Assembly (NCBI GenBank): GCA_036556805.1 | Contig: DATBIS010000107.1 | Coordinates: forward strand, 1-37,419 | Reading direction: 5' to 3' | DNA from: DATBIS01 sp036556805 | GTDB taxonomy: Bacteria; Actinomycetota; UBA4738; HRBIN12 | DNA: 37,419 nucleotides | Part shown: positions 25,691 through 32,913 of the stretch, in pieces | How the letters are laid out: each line of letters begins with the position of its first letter | How positions within the stretch are numbered: position 1 is the first letter of the stretch | The notes under the pieces: generated by a model | The model's input: the letters and a program-made list of their open reading frames with translations, nothing else | Told to the model about the DNA's origin: nothing | Databases searched by the model: none | Position numbers and translations under genes: made by a program

Positions 25691-26050
25691 ATGAAGGTTC
25701 GGGCGGCCCGCGGGGCCATCGTGGTCGGCGAGGATGAGGCCGAGGTCCTCCTCGAGGCGACCTCGAGGCTGCTCGAGACGATGCTCGACCGCAACGCGAT
25801 CCCGCGCGAGGAGCTCGTGAGCATCCTGTTCACCGTCACGGACGACCTCAGGTCGGCGTTCCCCGCCGAGGGAGCCCGCCGGATCGGCCTCGGCCGCGTG
25901 CCGCTGCTCTGCGCCCGGGAGATCCCGGTCGCGGGCTCGATGCCCTCGGTGGTGCGCGTGTTGATGCACTTCCACAGCGACGCGGCGATGGACGAGGTCG
26001 AGCACGTCTACCTGGACGGCGCCGAGATCCTCCGCGATGACCTCGAATAG
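25691..26050 (+). CDS. aroH: Chorismate mutase, AroH type
   Basis: This 119-residue protein matches the trimeric Bacillus AroH class rather than the helical AroQ class. It starts KVRAARGAIVV and has RNAIPREELVSILFTVTDDL, AFPAEGARR and LLCAREIPVAGSMPSVVRVL. Active-site residues by comparison are R7, C74, E77 and R89. It converts chorismate to prephenate, the substrate of the next gene. ATG 25691 is 6 bases from GGGGAG. A GTG three bases upstream is possible. It overlaps tyrA by 14 bases. Confidence 0.93.
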   Translation: MKVRAARGAIVVGEDEAEVLLEATSRLLETMLDRNAIPREELVSILFTVTDDLRSAFPAEGARRIGLGRVPLLCAREIPVAGSMPSVVRVLMHFHSDAAMDEVEHVYLDGAEILRDDLE

Positions 26051-27128
26051 CCTCGCCGTCGTCGGCACGGGCCTCATCGGGACGTCGATCGCGATGGCGG
26101 CCGCCCGTGCCGGCTGCGACGTGCGCGGCTGGGATGTGGACGCCGCGGCCGCCGAGCGAGCGTCGAGCCGGGCCGGGCTGCGCACGGCGCGCTCGCTCCG
26201 CGAAGCCGTCGAAGACGCCGACCTCGTCGTGATCTCCTCGCCGATCGCCGAGATCGCGGGGCTCGCGGCCCAGGCGCTCGAGGCCGCGCCGGGTGCGGCC
26301 GTCACGGATACGGCGAGCATCAAGCTGCCCGTCGCGAGGGCCGTCGAGGCGGCCGCCGCCTCCGCGTCGCTCCCGCGGTTCGTGGGGAGCCACCCGATGG
26401 GAGGGTCCGAGCGGTCGGGCCCCGACCACGCCTCGGAATCGATCGTCGACGGCATCGTCTGGGTGGTCACGCCGACGGAGGCGAGCGGCCCCGAGGCGGT
26501 CGAACGCGTCGAGGCGTGGGTGCGGAGGTTCGGCGCGATCCCCGTTCGCATGGAGCCCGGGCGGCACGACCGGCTCGTGGCCTTCGTGAGCCACCTGCCC
26601 CAGGTGGCTTCCACCACGCTGATGAGCCTTGCGGCGGCCGAGGAGGCGAGCGAACCGGAGATCCTGCTGCTTGCGGCCGGTGGTTTCCGCGACCTCACGC
26701 GGCTCGCGGCGTCGAACCCCGCGCTCTGGAGCGAGATCCTCCTCGCGAATCGGGACGCGATCGCGGAGGCGATCGACCTGTACGTCGAGCGGCTCACGTC
26801 GCTCCGAGACCTCGTTGCGGGGGAGCGGGCGGACGAGGTCCGCGACGCCTTCGCCGCGGCGAAAGCCGCACGGCTCACACTCGCTGCGAAGCCGCACGTG
26901 CGCGCGGGGGTCGTCGTGCTGCAGATCGGCATCCCGGACCGGCCGGGGGCGCTCGCACAGCTCACCGGGGCGCTCGCAGAGGCCGCCGTGAACATCGAGG
27001 ACCTCCAGATCGTGCACTCGCCCGAGGGCGGGCGGGGCACGGTGTACCTGACGGTCGCGGGCGCGGCCGAGACCGACGCGCAACGCGTGCTCGGCGAGCA
27101 CGGCTTCGATCCCACCCGCCTCGCGTAG
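26037..27128 (+). CDS. tyrA: Prephenate dehydrogenase
   Basis: This 363-residue enzyme of tyrosine synthesis has an N-terminal Rossmann domain with VVGTGLIGTSIAMAAARAG (10-15 is the glycine motif). It also has the substrate motif FVGSHPMGGSERSG and the helical HDRLVAFVSHLPQ region. The last 75 residues (VVVLQIGIPDRPGALAQLTG) form an ACT domain, so feedback control by an amino acid is likely. It is coupled to aroH by overlap. Its TAG stop begins the aroA -10 box. Confidence 0.94.
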   Translation: MTSNSLAVVGTGLIGTSIAMAAARAGCDVRGWDVDAAAAERASSRAGLRTARSLREAVEDADLVVISSPIAEIAGLAAQALEAAPGAAVTDTASIKLPVARAVEAAAASASLPRFVGSHPMGGSERSGPDHASESIVDGIVWVVTPTEASGPEAVERVEAWVRRFGAIPVRMEPGRHDRLVAFVSHLPQVASTTLMSLAAAEEASEPEILLLAAGGFRDLTRLAASNPALWSEILLANRDAIAEAIDLYVERLTSLRDLVAGERADEVRDAFAAAKAARLTLAAKPHVRAGVVVLQIGIPDRPGALAQLTGALAEAAVNIEDLQIVHSPEGGRGTVYLTVAGAAETDAQRVLGEHGFDPTRLA

Positions 27129-27131
27129 GCT
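27126..27131 (+). promoter_or_regulatory. -10 box (TAGGCT) of aroA, built on the tyrA stop
   Basis: TAGGCT ends exactly 6 bases before ATG 27138, so the mRNA should start on the A of the start codon. The first three bases are the tyrA stop codon. Confidence 0.5.
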
Positions 27132-27137
27132 TCCCGC

Positions 27138-28505
27138 ATGCGGGTTCGAGTCATCCCCGGCGCGCCCCTGAGCGGATCGATCTCGGTTCCGGGCGACAAG
27201 TCGATCGCCCATCGATGGTTGATCCTCGCGGCGACGGCCCGCGGGCGCTCCCGGCTGGCTGGACTTCCACCATCGCTCGACGTTCGATCGGGAGCGCGAT
27301 GCCTCGCCCACGTCTCACTCGAGGCTCGACCTGGACTCGACGCATGGACCCGGGGGGTTGCCGCCGAGGCCGAGGGTCACGGTTTTACGTGGAACATCCG
27401 TTCGGGCCACGGAGCGTCGCCGATCCTTGAGGTCGAGGGTGAGGGGCGCGACGCGCTGCGGGCCCCCGAAGCGTCGCTCGACTGCGGCAACGCCGGCACC
27501 ACGATGCGGCTTCTCGCCGGCGTGCTCGCGGCGGCTCCGTTCCGAAGCGTCCTGGTGGGCGACGAGAGCCTTACCCGCAGGCCGATGGAGCGGGTGGCCG
27601 AGCCGTTGCGGGCGATGGGCGCCGGCGTCCGCACCACCGACGGCCACGCGCCCCTGACCGTGGACGGTGGGAACCTTACCGGCATCACCTTCGCGCCTTC
27701 GGTCCCGAGCGCGCAGGTGAAGTCGGCGGTACTGCTCGCCGGGCTCGCGGCCGAGGGACCGACCACCGTGGTGGAGAGCGCGGCGACGCGCGACCACACG
27801 GAGCGAGCGATCCAAGCCCTCGGGGGCCCGATCGACATCGACGGGACGAAGACGACGATCGCACGCTTCCAAAACGGCGGGCTGGAAGGCACCGTGCCGG
27901 GCGACGTCTCGTCCGCGGCGTTCCTGCTCGCAGGAGCCATCCTCACGAGCTCGGCGATCGAGATCACCGGCGTCGGTCTGAACCCGACCCGCTCACACTT
28001 CCTCGACGTGGTGGAGCGGATGGGGGCTTCCATCGAACGCGTCACGGAAGAGCAGGTCCTCGGTGAGCCGGTGGGGACCCTGCGGGTCCGCACCGGCTCC
28101 GAGCTGCGCGGCACGACGGTGGACGCGCGCGAGCTTCCGCTCGTGATCGACGAGGTGCCGATCCTCGCCGCGCTCGCCGCCCACGCGCGCGGTGAGACCT
28201 GGTTCGTGGGCGCCGGCGAGCTTCGCGTGAAGGAAAGCGATCGCCTCCGCGGGCTCGCGGTCGGCCTTCGCGGGCTGGGCGGGCACGCCGGAGACGAGGG
28301 GAACGACCTCGTGGTCGCGGGCGGCGGTCTGCCCGGCGGGCGCGCGGACGGCGGCACCGATCATCGCCTCGCGATGGCGTTCGCGATCGCCGCGCTCGCG
28401 GGCGAGGGGCCGAGCGAGGTCGACGGGATGGAAGCGGCGGACGTGTCGTTCCCCGGGTTCCTCGCCGCCCTTCGTCGGCTCGGGGCGGACCTGGAGCCCG
28501 CGTGA
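27138..28505 (+). CDS. aroA: 3-phosphoshikimate 1-carboxyvinyltransferase (EPSP synthase)
   Basis: This 455-residue enzyme makes EPSP from shikimate-3-phosphate and PEP. Visible motifs are PGDKSIAHRW (K21, S22, R26), LDCGNAGTTMRLLAG, AQVKSAVLLAG, LRVKESDRL and DHRLAMAF. The region 40-85 is longer than average, with a GHGFTWNIRSGHGAS insertion, but the frame is intact. It joins aroH and tyrA as a chorismate-to-tyrosine cluster. The stop overlaps cmk as GTGA. Confidence 0.95.
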   Translation: MRVRVIPGAPLSGSISVPGDKSIAHRWLILAATARGRSRLAGLPPSLDVRSGARCLAHVSLEARPGLDAWTRGVAAEAEGHGFTWNIRSGHGASPILEVEGEGRDALRAPEASLDCGNAGTTMRLLAGVLAAAPFRSVLVGDESLTRRPMERVAEPLRAMGAGVRTTDGHAPLTVDGGNLTGITFAPSVPSAQVKSAVLLAGLAAEGPTTVVESAATRDHTERAIQALGGPIDIDGTKTTIARFQNGGLEGTVPGDVSSAAFLLAGAILTSSAIEITGVGLNPTRSHFLDVVERMGASIERVTEEQVLGEPVGTLRVRTGSELRGTTVDARELPLVIDEVPILAALAAHARGETWFVGAGELRVKESDRLRGLAVGLRGLGGHAGDEGNDLVVAGGGLPGGRADGGTDHRLAMAFAIAALAGEGPSEVDGMEAADVSFPGFLAALRRLGADLEPA

Positions 28506-29143
28506 GGCCCCGGGTCGTGGCGATCGACGGTCCGGCGGGTTCGGGCAAGAGCACGCTCGCTCGAGCCCTCGCCCGGGAGCTCCGCCTTCCGTACGTGAAC
28601 ACCGGGATGATGTACCGGGCGCTCACCGTGGCCGCCCTCGAGCGTCGCGTCGACCTCGACGACGGCGACGCGCTCGTGCGCCTCATCGGCTCCTTGAGGT
28701 TCACGTTCTCGGAGGGACCGGCCCCCGAGCTCGAGGTCGAGGGTTGGTCGCCCGAGGCGCTCACCGCGCCGAGCATCGAGGGTCAGGTCTCGCGCGCCGC
28801 ACGCCATCCGGAGGTGCGCGAGGTCATGCGAGCGCTCCAGCGGTCGTTCGGCGAGCACACCGGCGCGGTCATGGAGGGAAGGGACATCGGCACGGTGGTG
28901 TTCCCCGATGCGCCGGTGAAGATCTACCTCAGCGCGGACTCGACGGCTCGCGAGGCCCGTCGCGTCGAGGAGCGCGAGGGGAGCCACGCCGACGTCGCCC
29001 GGCAGCTCCACGCGCGCGACGCTCGCGACGCCGTGGTGAACCCGTTCGTTCCCGCCGCCGACGCCGTGGTGGTCGACACGACCTCGCTCACACCCGAGCA
29101 GACGCTCGCGCGAGCCCTGGCGATCGTCGGGGAGCGCCGGTGA
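28502..29143 (+). CDS. cmk: Cytidylate kinase
   Basis: This 213-residue P-loop kinase phosphorylates CMP and dCMP. The P-loop is GPAGSGKST (10-18). It is followed by YVNTGMMYRA, the EGRDIGTVVFPDAPVKIYL motif and the arginine-rich lid (AREARRVEERE). It sits between aroA and der in 4-base overlaps on both sides. In mycobacteria cmk likewise precedes der. Confidence 0.95.
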   Translation: MRPRVVAIDGPAGSGKSTLARALARELRLPYVNTGMMYRALTVAALERRVDLDDGDALVRLIGSLRFTFSEGPAPELEVEGWSPEALTAPSIEGQVSRAARHPEVREVMRALQRSFGEHTGAVMEGRDIGTVVFPDAPVKIYLSADSTAREARRVEEREGSHADVARQLHARDARDAVVNPFVPAADAVVVDTTSLTPEQTLARALAIVGERR

Positions 29144-30441
29144 CCGAGGCGGTGCCGCGCGTCGCGATCGTGGGGCGGCAGAATGTAGGGAAGTCGACCC
29201 TCGTGAATCGCCTGTTCGGCAAGCGGGCCGCGATCGCGGACGACCGGCCCGGGGTCACCCGGGATCGTATCGAGCTCGAGGCCACGTGGCGCGGCAAGCG
29301 GTTCGGCCTCGTCGACACGGCAGGCTTCCTCGCGCGACCCGAAGGCATCGACGCGCTCGCCGGGCTGCAGGCCGAGCGCGCGGCCGCGGAGGCCGACCTC
29401 GTCATGCTGGTGGTGGACGCGCGCGCCGGTGTCACGGAAGAGGACGCCGCGCTCGGGCGTCGACTTCGCCGTGCGGACACGCCGGTGCTGCTCGTCGCGA
29501 ACAAGGTCGACACCGACGCCGACGAGGCCGACGCAACGGCGTTCTACGCGCTCGGGCTCGGGGAGCCCTTCCCCGTCTCGGCGCTGCACGGGCGCGCGGC
29601 GGGGGACCTGCTCGATCGCCTCGTGGCCCTGCTGCCCGACGCTCCCGAGGAAACCCAGACCGCGACCGAGCCGAGGTTCGCGATCGTCGGCCGGCCGAAC
29701 GTCGGCAAGTCGAGCCTGTTCAATCGTCTCCTCGGCGAGGACCGTTCCGTCGTGTACGAGGACGCCGGCACCACGCGCGATGCGGTCGACGCGCTCGTGG
29801 CCTGGCCGGCCGGCACGGTCCGGTTCATCGACACCGCCGGCATGCGCCGTCAGGTCAAGACGAAGGGTGTCGAGTACTACGGGTTCGTCCGGGCGTCCGA
29901 GGCGATCGATCGCGCGCACGTCGCGATCGTGGTGATCGACGCAAGCGAGGGCCTGACCGCCGACGACAAACGCATCGCCGCGCGAGTGGTCGAGGCCGGG
30001 CGCGGGCTGGTGTTCGCGGCGAACAAGTGGGATTTGGTCGAGGATCGGGACCGAACCCATCGGGAGTTGACGGAGCAGGTTCGCCCACTCGAGCGCGCGG
30101 GCGTCATGCGCACGAGCGCCACGAGCGGCCAGGGCGTGCATCGGTTGCCGCCGGCACTCCTCGACCTGCACGAGCGCTGGAGCTCACGGGCCCCGACCGC
30201 GAAGGTCAACGAGATCGTTCGGCTCGCCCAGGGGGAGCGGCCCGCCCCCCGAGCCACCGGCACGATCCACTACGCCACTCAGGTGTCGACCGGCCCGCCG
30301 GGGTTCGTGCTGTTCGGCGGCGCGGCGCCCGATGCGCCCTACCGGCGGTTCCTGGAGCACCGGCTGCGTGACGCCTTCGACCTCGAGGGCGTCCCGCTGC
30401 GGATGACGTTCCGGCCCCGTCGCAGGGCCTCGCGGACCTGA
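29140..30441 (+). CDS. der: Ribosome-assembly GTPase Der (EngA)
   Basis: This 433-residue protein has the family's two tandem GTPase domains. The first has the P-loop GRQNVGKST (12-20), DTAGF and NKVD. The second has GRPNVGKSS (near 185-193), DTAGMRR and NKWD. The KH-like C-terminal domain ends in PLRMTFRPRRR. It is needed for maturation of the 50S subunit. It closes the aroH-tyrA-aroA-cmk-der string. A short 5-bp GC hairpin at 30443-30457 just after the stop is the only terminator-like signal. Confidence 0.96.
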   Translation: MTEAVPRVAIVGRQNVGKSTLVNRLFGKRAAIADDRPGVTRDRIELEATWRGKRFGLVDTAGFLARPEGIDALAGLQAERAAAEADLVMLVVDARAGVTEEDAALGRRLRRADTPVLLVANKVDTDADEADATAFYALGLGEPFPVSALHGRAAGDLLDRLVALLPDAPEETQTATEPRFAIVGRPNVGKSSLFNRLLGEDRSVVYEDAGTTRDAVDALVAWPAGTVRFIDTAGMRRQVKTKGVEYYGFVRASEAIDRAHVAIVVIDASEGLTADDKRIAARVVEAGRGLVFAANKWDLVEDRDRTHRELTEQVRPLERAGVMRTSATSGQGVHRLPPALLDLHERWSSRAPTAKVNEIVRLAQGERPAPRATGTIHYATQVSTGPPGFVLFGGAAPDAPYRRFLEHRLRDAFDLEGVPLRMTFRPRRRASRT

Positions 30442-30471
30442 CGCCGCACCCGGCGGCACGCTGCGGTTCGC

Positions 30472-30477
30472 TACACT
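30472..30477 (+). promoter_or_regulatory. -10 box (TACACT) of tRNA-Pro
   Basis: TACACT predicts transcription from about 30484, a few bases ahead of the mature tRNA 5' end at 30489. No clear -35 is seen. Confidence 0.45.
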
Positions 30478-30488
30478 TCGATCGATCG

Positions 30489-30562
30489 CGGGACGTGGCG
30501 CAGTCTGGTAGCGCACTGGTCTGGGGGACCAGGGGTCGCGGGTTCAAGTCCCGCCGTCCCGA
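30489..30562 (+). tRNA. tRNA-Pro (anticodon GGG)
   Basis: A complete 74-base cloverleaf is present. The acceptor CGGGACG pairs perfectly with CGTCCCG. The D arm is GCGC/GCGC, the anticodon arm CTGGT/ACCAG with loop CTGGGGG, and the T arm GCGGG-TTCAAGT-CCCGC. The anticodon GGG is at 30523-30525. The 3' end reads A-CCG, so CCA is not encoded. The pgsA start codon follows only 3 bases later, with no terminator or promoter between. Confidence 0.97.
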
Positions 30563-30565
30563 CCG

Positions 30566-31129
30566 ATGAGCGAGGCTTCGTCGAGGGTCCTCACCGTTCC
30601 CAACGGCCTCTCGCTCAGCCGGATCCTCCTCATCCCCGTCTTCTGCGCGCTGATCGTCGACCACGACACGTCGCGCGCCGGCCTCCTGCTGTTCGGCGCG
30701 GTGTGCGCGACCGACTGGGTCGACGGCTGGGTCGCGCGCCGCACCGGCCAGGTCTCCGACCTCGGCAAGGTGCTCGATCCCGTCGCCGACCGCCTGGCGA
30801 TCCTGTCCGGCTTGATCGCGCTCGTGGTGCGCGGCGCCTTCCCCCTCGCCGCGGCGATCCCGATCCTGGGCCGCGACCTCGCCGTGATCGCGGCCGGCGC
30901 CGCGCTGCTCGCGAGGAAGCGCGCGACGATCGAGGTGCGGTTCGTCGGCAAGGCGGCGACGTTTTCGCTGATGGTCGCGATCGGCGCCGTCTCCTGGGGC
31001 AACCTGGATCTACCGCTCGCGCACGCGTTCCTCGGGCTCGGGTGGGTCGCGTACGGCATCGGCATCGTCGAGTACGCGATCGCGACCGCCGCGTACGCCC
31101 TCGACGTGCGCCGCGCGCTCGCGGCCTGA
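30566..31129 (+). CDS. pgsA: CDP-alcohol phosphatidyltransferase (PgsA type)
   Basis: This 187-residue membrane protein has about five or six helices. It contains the complete CDP-alcohol transferase signature: D50, D53-G54, A57-R58, G67, D71 and D75 (DWVDGWVARRTGQVSDLG, then KVLDPVAD). The opening TVPNGLSLSRILLIPVF is typical of phosphatidylglycerophosphate synthases. It is equivalent by position to Rv1822 (pgsA2). ATG 30566 lies 3 bases behind the tRNA and has no Shine-Dalgarno, so its mRNA probably arises by tRNA 3' processing. Confidence 0.9.
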   Translation: MSEASSRVLTVPNGLSLSRILLIPVFCALIVDHDTSRAGLLLFGAVCATDWVDGWVARRTGQVSDLGKVLDPVADRLAILSGLIALVVRGAFPLAAAIPILGRDLAVIAAGAALLARKRATIEVRFVGKAATFSLMVAIGAVSWGNLDLPLAHAFLGLGWVAYGIGIVEYAIATAAYALDVRRALAA

Positions 31130-31131
31130 GG

Positions 31132-31137
31132 TACCGT
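31132..31137 (+). promoter_or_regulatory. -10 box (TACCGT) of gcvH
   Basis: TACCGT follows the pgsA stop by 2 bases and predicts a start near 31144. The 35-base leader carries AAAGGAG (31165-31171), 7 bases before GTG 31179. There is no room for a glycine riboswitch. Confidence 0.45.
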
Positions 31138-31178
31138 GTCGACCGGCACCGGCGAGCGTCGGTGAAAGGAGAGGGGCC

Positions 31179-31574
31179 GTGGAGTTCCCCGAGGACCTTC
31201 GCTACACGAAGGAACACGAGTGGGCGCGCGACGAGGGGCCCGGACGGATGCGCGTCGGCATCACCGATTACGCGCAGGACGCCCTCGGCGACGTCGTCTA
31301 CGTCGACGTACCGGAGGTCGGAACCGCGGTCACCGCCGGACAGCCGTTCGGCGAGGTCGAGTCGACGAAGTCCGTGTCCGACGTGTTCAGCCCGCTCTCC
31401 GGCAGGATCGTCGAACGGAACCCGCTGTTGGAGGAACGGCCCGAGCTCGTGAACGAGCAGCCCTACGGCGACGGGTGGCTCGTGGTGATCGAACCCTCGA
31501 GTGACGGCGCCGAACCGGAGCTCCTCGACGCCCAGGGCTATCAGGCGTTCGTCACCGAGGGCACGGAGGCCTAA
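31179..31574 (+). CDS. gcvH: Glycine cleavage system H protein
   Basis: This 131-residue lipoyl carrier starts DLRYTKEHEWARDEGPGRMR and has the lipoylation motif GEVESTKSVSDVFSP with K64. The ending ELVNEQPYGDGWLVVIEPS is usual. H protein shuttles the aminomethyl group between the P, T and L proteins. The P-protein subunit 1 gene appears about 5 kb downstream. GTG 31179 is fixed by the strong AAAGGAG. gcvH followed by the FHA protein matches Rv1826-Rv1827. Confidence 0.95.
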   Translation: MEFPEDLRYTKEHEWARDEGPGRMRVGITDYAQDALGDVVYVDVPEVGTAVTAGQPFGEVESTKSVSDVFSPLSGRIVERNPLLEERPELVNEQPYGDGWLVVIEPSSDGAEPELLDAQGYQAFVTEGTEA

Positions 31575-31628
31575 CCGTCGACCGACGGAAGAGGCACATC
31601 GAGGGTCGAGGCCGCCTTCTGCGCTCGG

Positions 31629-31657
31629 TTGACCGTCCGACACCCCTGCGATAACGT
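31629..31657 (+). promoter_or_regulatory. Sigma-70-type promoter of the FHA (GarA-like) gene
   Basis: TTGACC (31629-31634), a 17-base spacer and TAACGT (31652-31657) make one of the two best promoters in the window. The predicted start is near 31664, giving a leader of about 71 bases. Confidence 0.7.
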
Positions 31658-31664
31658 CGATCGG

Positions 31665-31674
31665 CCATCGATGG
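31665..31674. repeat. Palindrome CCATCGATGG at the FHA-gene transcription start
   Basis: A perfect 10-bp palindrome occupies about +2 to +11 and is a candidate operator. The surrounding 23 bases recur with one mismatch inside aroA at about 27200-27222. Confidence 0.4.
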
Positions 31675-31734
31675 TTGAGAGTCCGATGGGATCGCAACCG
31701 TGACATCGAGCGATGGCTCGAGGGGGACACGAGG

Positions 31735-32193
31735 GTGTACTGCACCAATTGTGGACACCACAACCGCGACGACGCGAGGTTCTGCGCCAAGTGCGGGAGT
31801 CCACTGGAGAGCGACGCGACCCTCTCGCTCACACCCGTGGAGGTCGAGGATGAGCCCGCCGACGAGTTCCCGTTCCCTCACGACGAGCTGGAGCCGGGAC
31901 AGGGTCTCCTTCTCGTGAAGCGTGGACCGAACGCGGGGTCGACGTTCCTCCTCGAGAAGGACCTCACCTCGTGCGGGCGCAGCACCGAGAGCGACGTGTT
32001 CCTCGACGACATCACGGTCTCGCGCAAGCATGCGGAGTTCCAGCGTCGCGACGGCTCGTTCTTCGTGAAGGACACGGCGAGCCTCAACGGCACGTACGTG
32101 AACGGCGAGCAGGTCGAGGAGACCAAGCTCGCGAACGGCGACGAGGTGCAGATCGGCAGGTTCAAGCTCGTCTTCTTCTCGGCAGGGGAGTGA
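31735..32193 (+). CDS. garA: Zinc-ribbon FHA-domain protein (GarA-like)
   Basis: This 152-residue protein has an N-terminal zinc ribbon (C3, C6, C17, C20) and an acidic linker. A forkhead-associated domain follows at about 58-150, with GRSTESD (81-87), SRKHAEF (96-102) and NGTYVNG (118-124). FHA domains bind phosphothreonine. GarA/OdhI proteins control 2-oxoglutarate metabolism in a kinase-dependent way. Here the N-terminal ETTS phosphorylation motif of mycobacterial GarA is not present and a zinc ribbon takes its place. GTG 31735 has GAGGGGG 8 bases upstream. Confidence 0.87.
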   Translation: MYCTNCGHHNRDDARFCAKCGSPLESDATLSLTPVEVEDEPADEFPFPHDELEPGQGLLLVKRGPNAGSTFLLEKDLTSCGRSTESDVFLDDITVSRKHAEFQRRDGSFFVKDTASLNGTYVNGEQVEETKLANGDEVQIGRFKLVFFSAGE

Positions 32194-32196
32194 ACG

Positions 32197-32910
32197 ATGG
32201 CGGGAACGCGGAACTACCAATCGATCGGAGAGGTGCTCGTCTCGGTGAAGACGGAGTTCCCCGACATCACGATCTCGAAGATCCGGTTCCTCGAGGCCGA
32301 GGGACTCATCGAGCCGGAGCGCACGCCCTCGGGGTACCGCAAGTTCTACGTGCAGGACGTCGACAAGCTGAAGTCGATTCTGCGCATGCAGCGCGACGAG
32401 TATCTGCCGCTGAAGGTCATCAAGGAGCGGTTGCTCCAAGGCGAGGACGGCGAGGACGAAGCGATCGCGGGGGTCGACGGCAACGGCTCGGCGAGCCCCG
32501 TCGAGGAGCTCGCCGACGCCCCCACCGGCCTGCAGATGTCGATCGAGGAGATGTCGGCCGCCACCGGCATCGAGCGCGACCGGATTCGCGAGCTCGAGTC
32601 CTACGGGATCGTGTGCTCGCACGGTCCCGAGAGCGCGCGCTACTACGACGGCGACGACTACATCGTGCTGTCGATCGTGAAGGACTTCTTCCGCTACGGC
32701 GTCGAGCCGCGCCACCTCACGATGTACAAGCACTTCACCGAACGCGAGGCGACGTTCTTCGAGACGATCATCGCGCCGACCCTCCGGCAGAAGAACCCCG
32801 ACGCGCGCCGGGCCGCCTCCGAGGCGCTCGCGGAGCTCGCGACCACGTCGAGGAAGTTCAAGCAGGCGCTGCTGCGCACGAACCTGCGCGATCACCTCCA
32901 GAGCGCGTAG
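32197..32910 (+). CDS. ftsR: MerR-family regulator, FtsR/Rv1828 type
   Basis: This 237-residue protein has an N-terminal MerR winged helix (about 5-80: SIGEVLVSVKTEFPDITISK, GLIEPERTPSGYRKF). A second helical half (about 115-235) reads like a second HTH-type module (SIEEMSAATGIERDRIRELE). This architecture is that of FtsR, which regulates ftsZ in corynebacteria. It is probably a dimeric DNA-binding protein that controls division genes. It starts 3 bases after the FHA gene behind GGGGAG, so the two are likely co-transcribed. Confidence 0.88.
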   Translation: MAGTRNYQSIGEVLVSVKTEFPDITISKIRFLEAEGLIEPERTPSGYRKFYVQDVDKLKSILRMQRDEYLPLKVIKERLLQGEDGEDEAIAGVDGNGSASPVEELADAPTGLQMSIEEMSAATGIERDRIRELESYGIVCSHGPESARYYDGDDYIVLSIVKDFFRYGVEPRHLTMYKHFTEREATFFETIIAPTLRQKNPDARRAASEALAELATTSRKFKQALLRTNLRDHLQSA

Positions 32911-32913
32911 CGG

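Noticed and set aside
31130..31178. Glycine riboswitch ahead of gcvH
   Set aside because: The leader is only about 35 bases and lacks the glycine aptamer core. The gcvPA gap of 53 bases is also too short.
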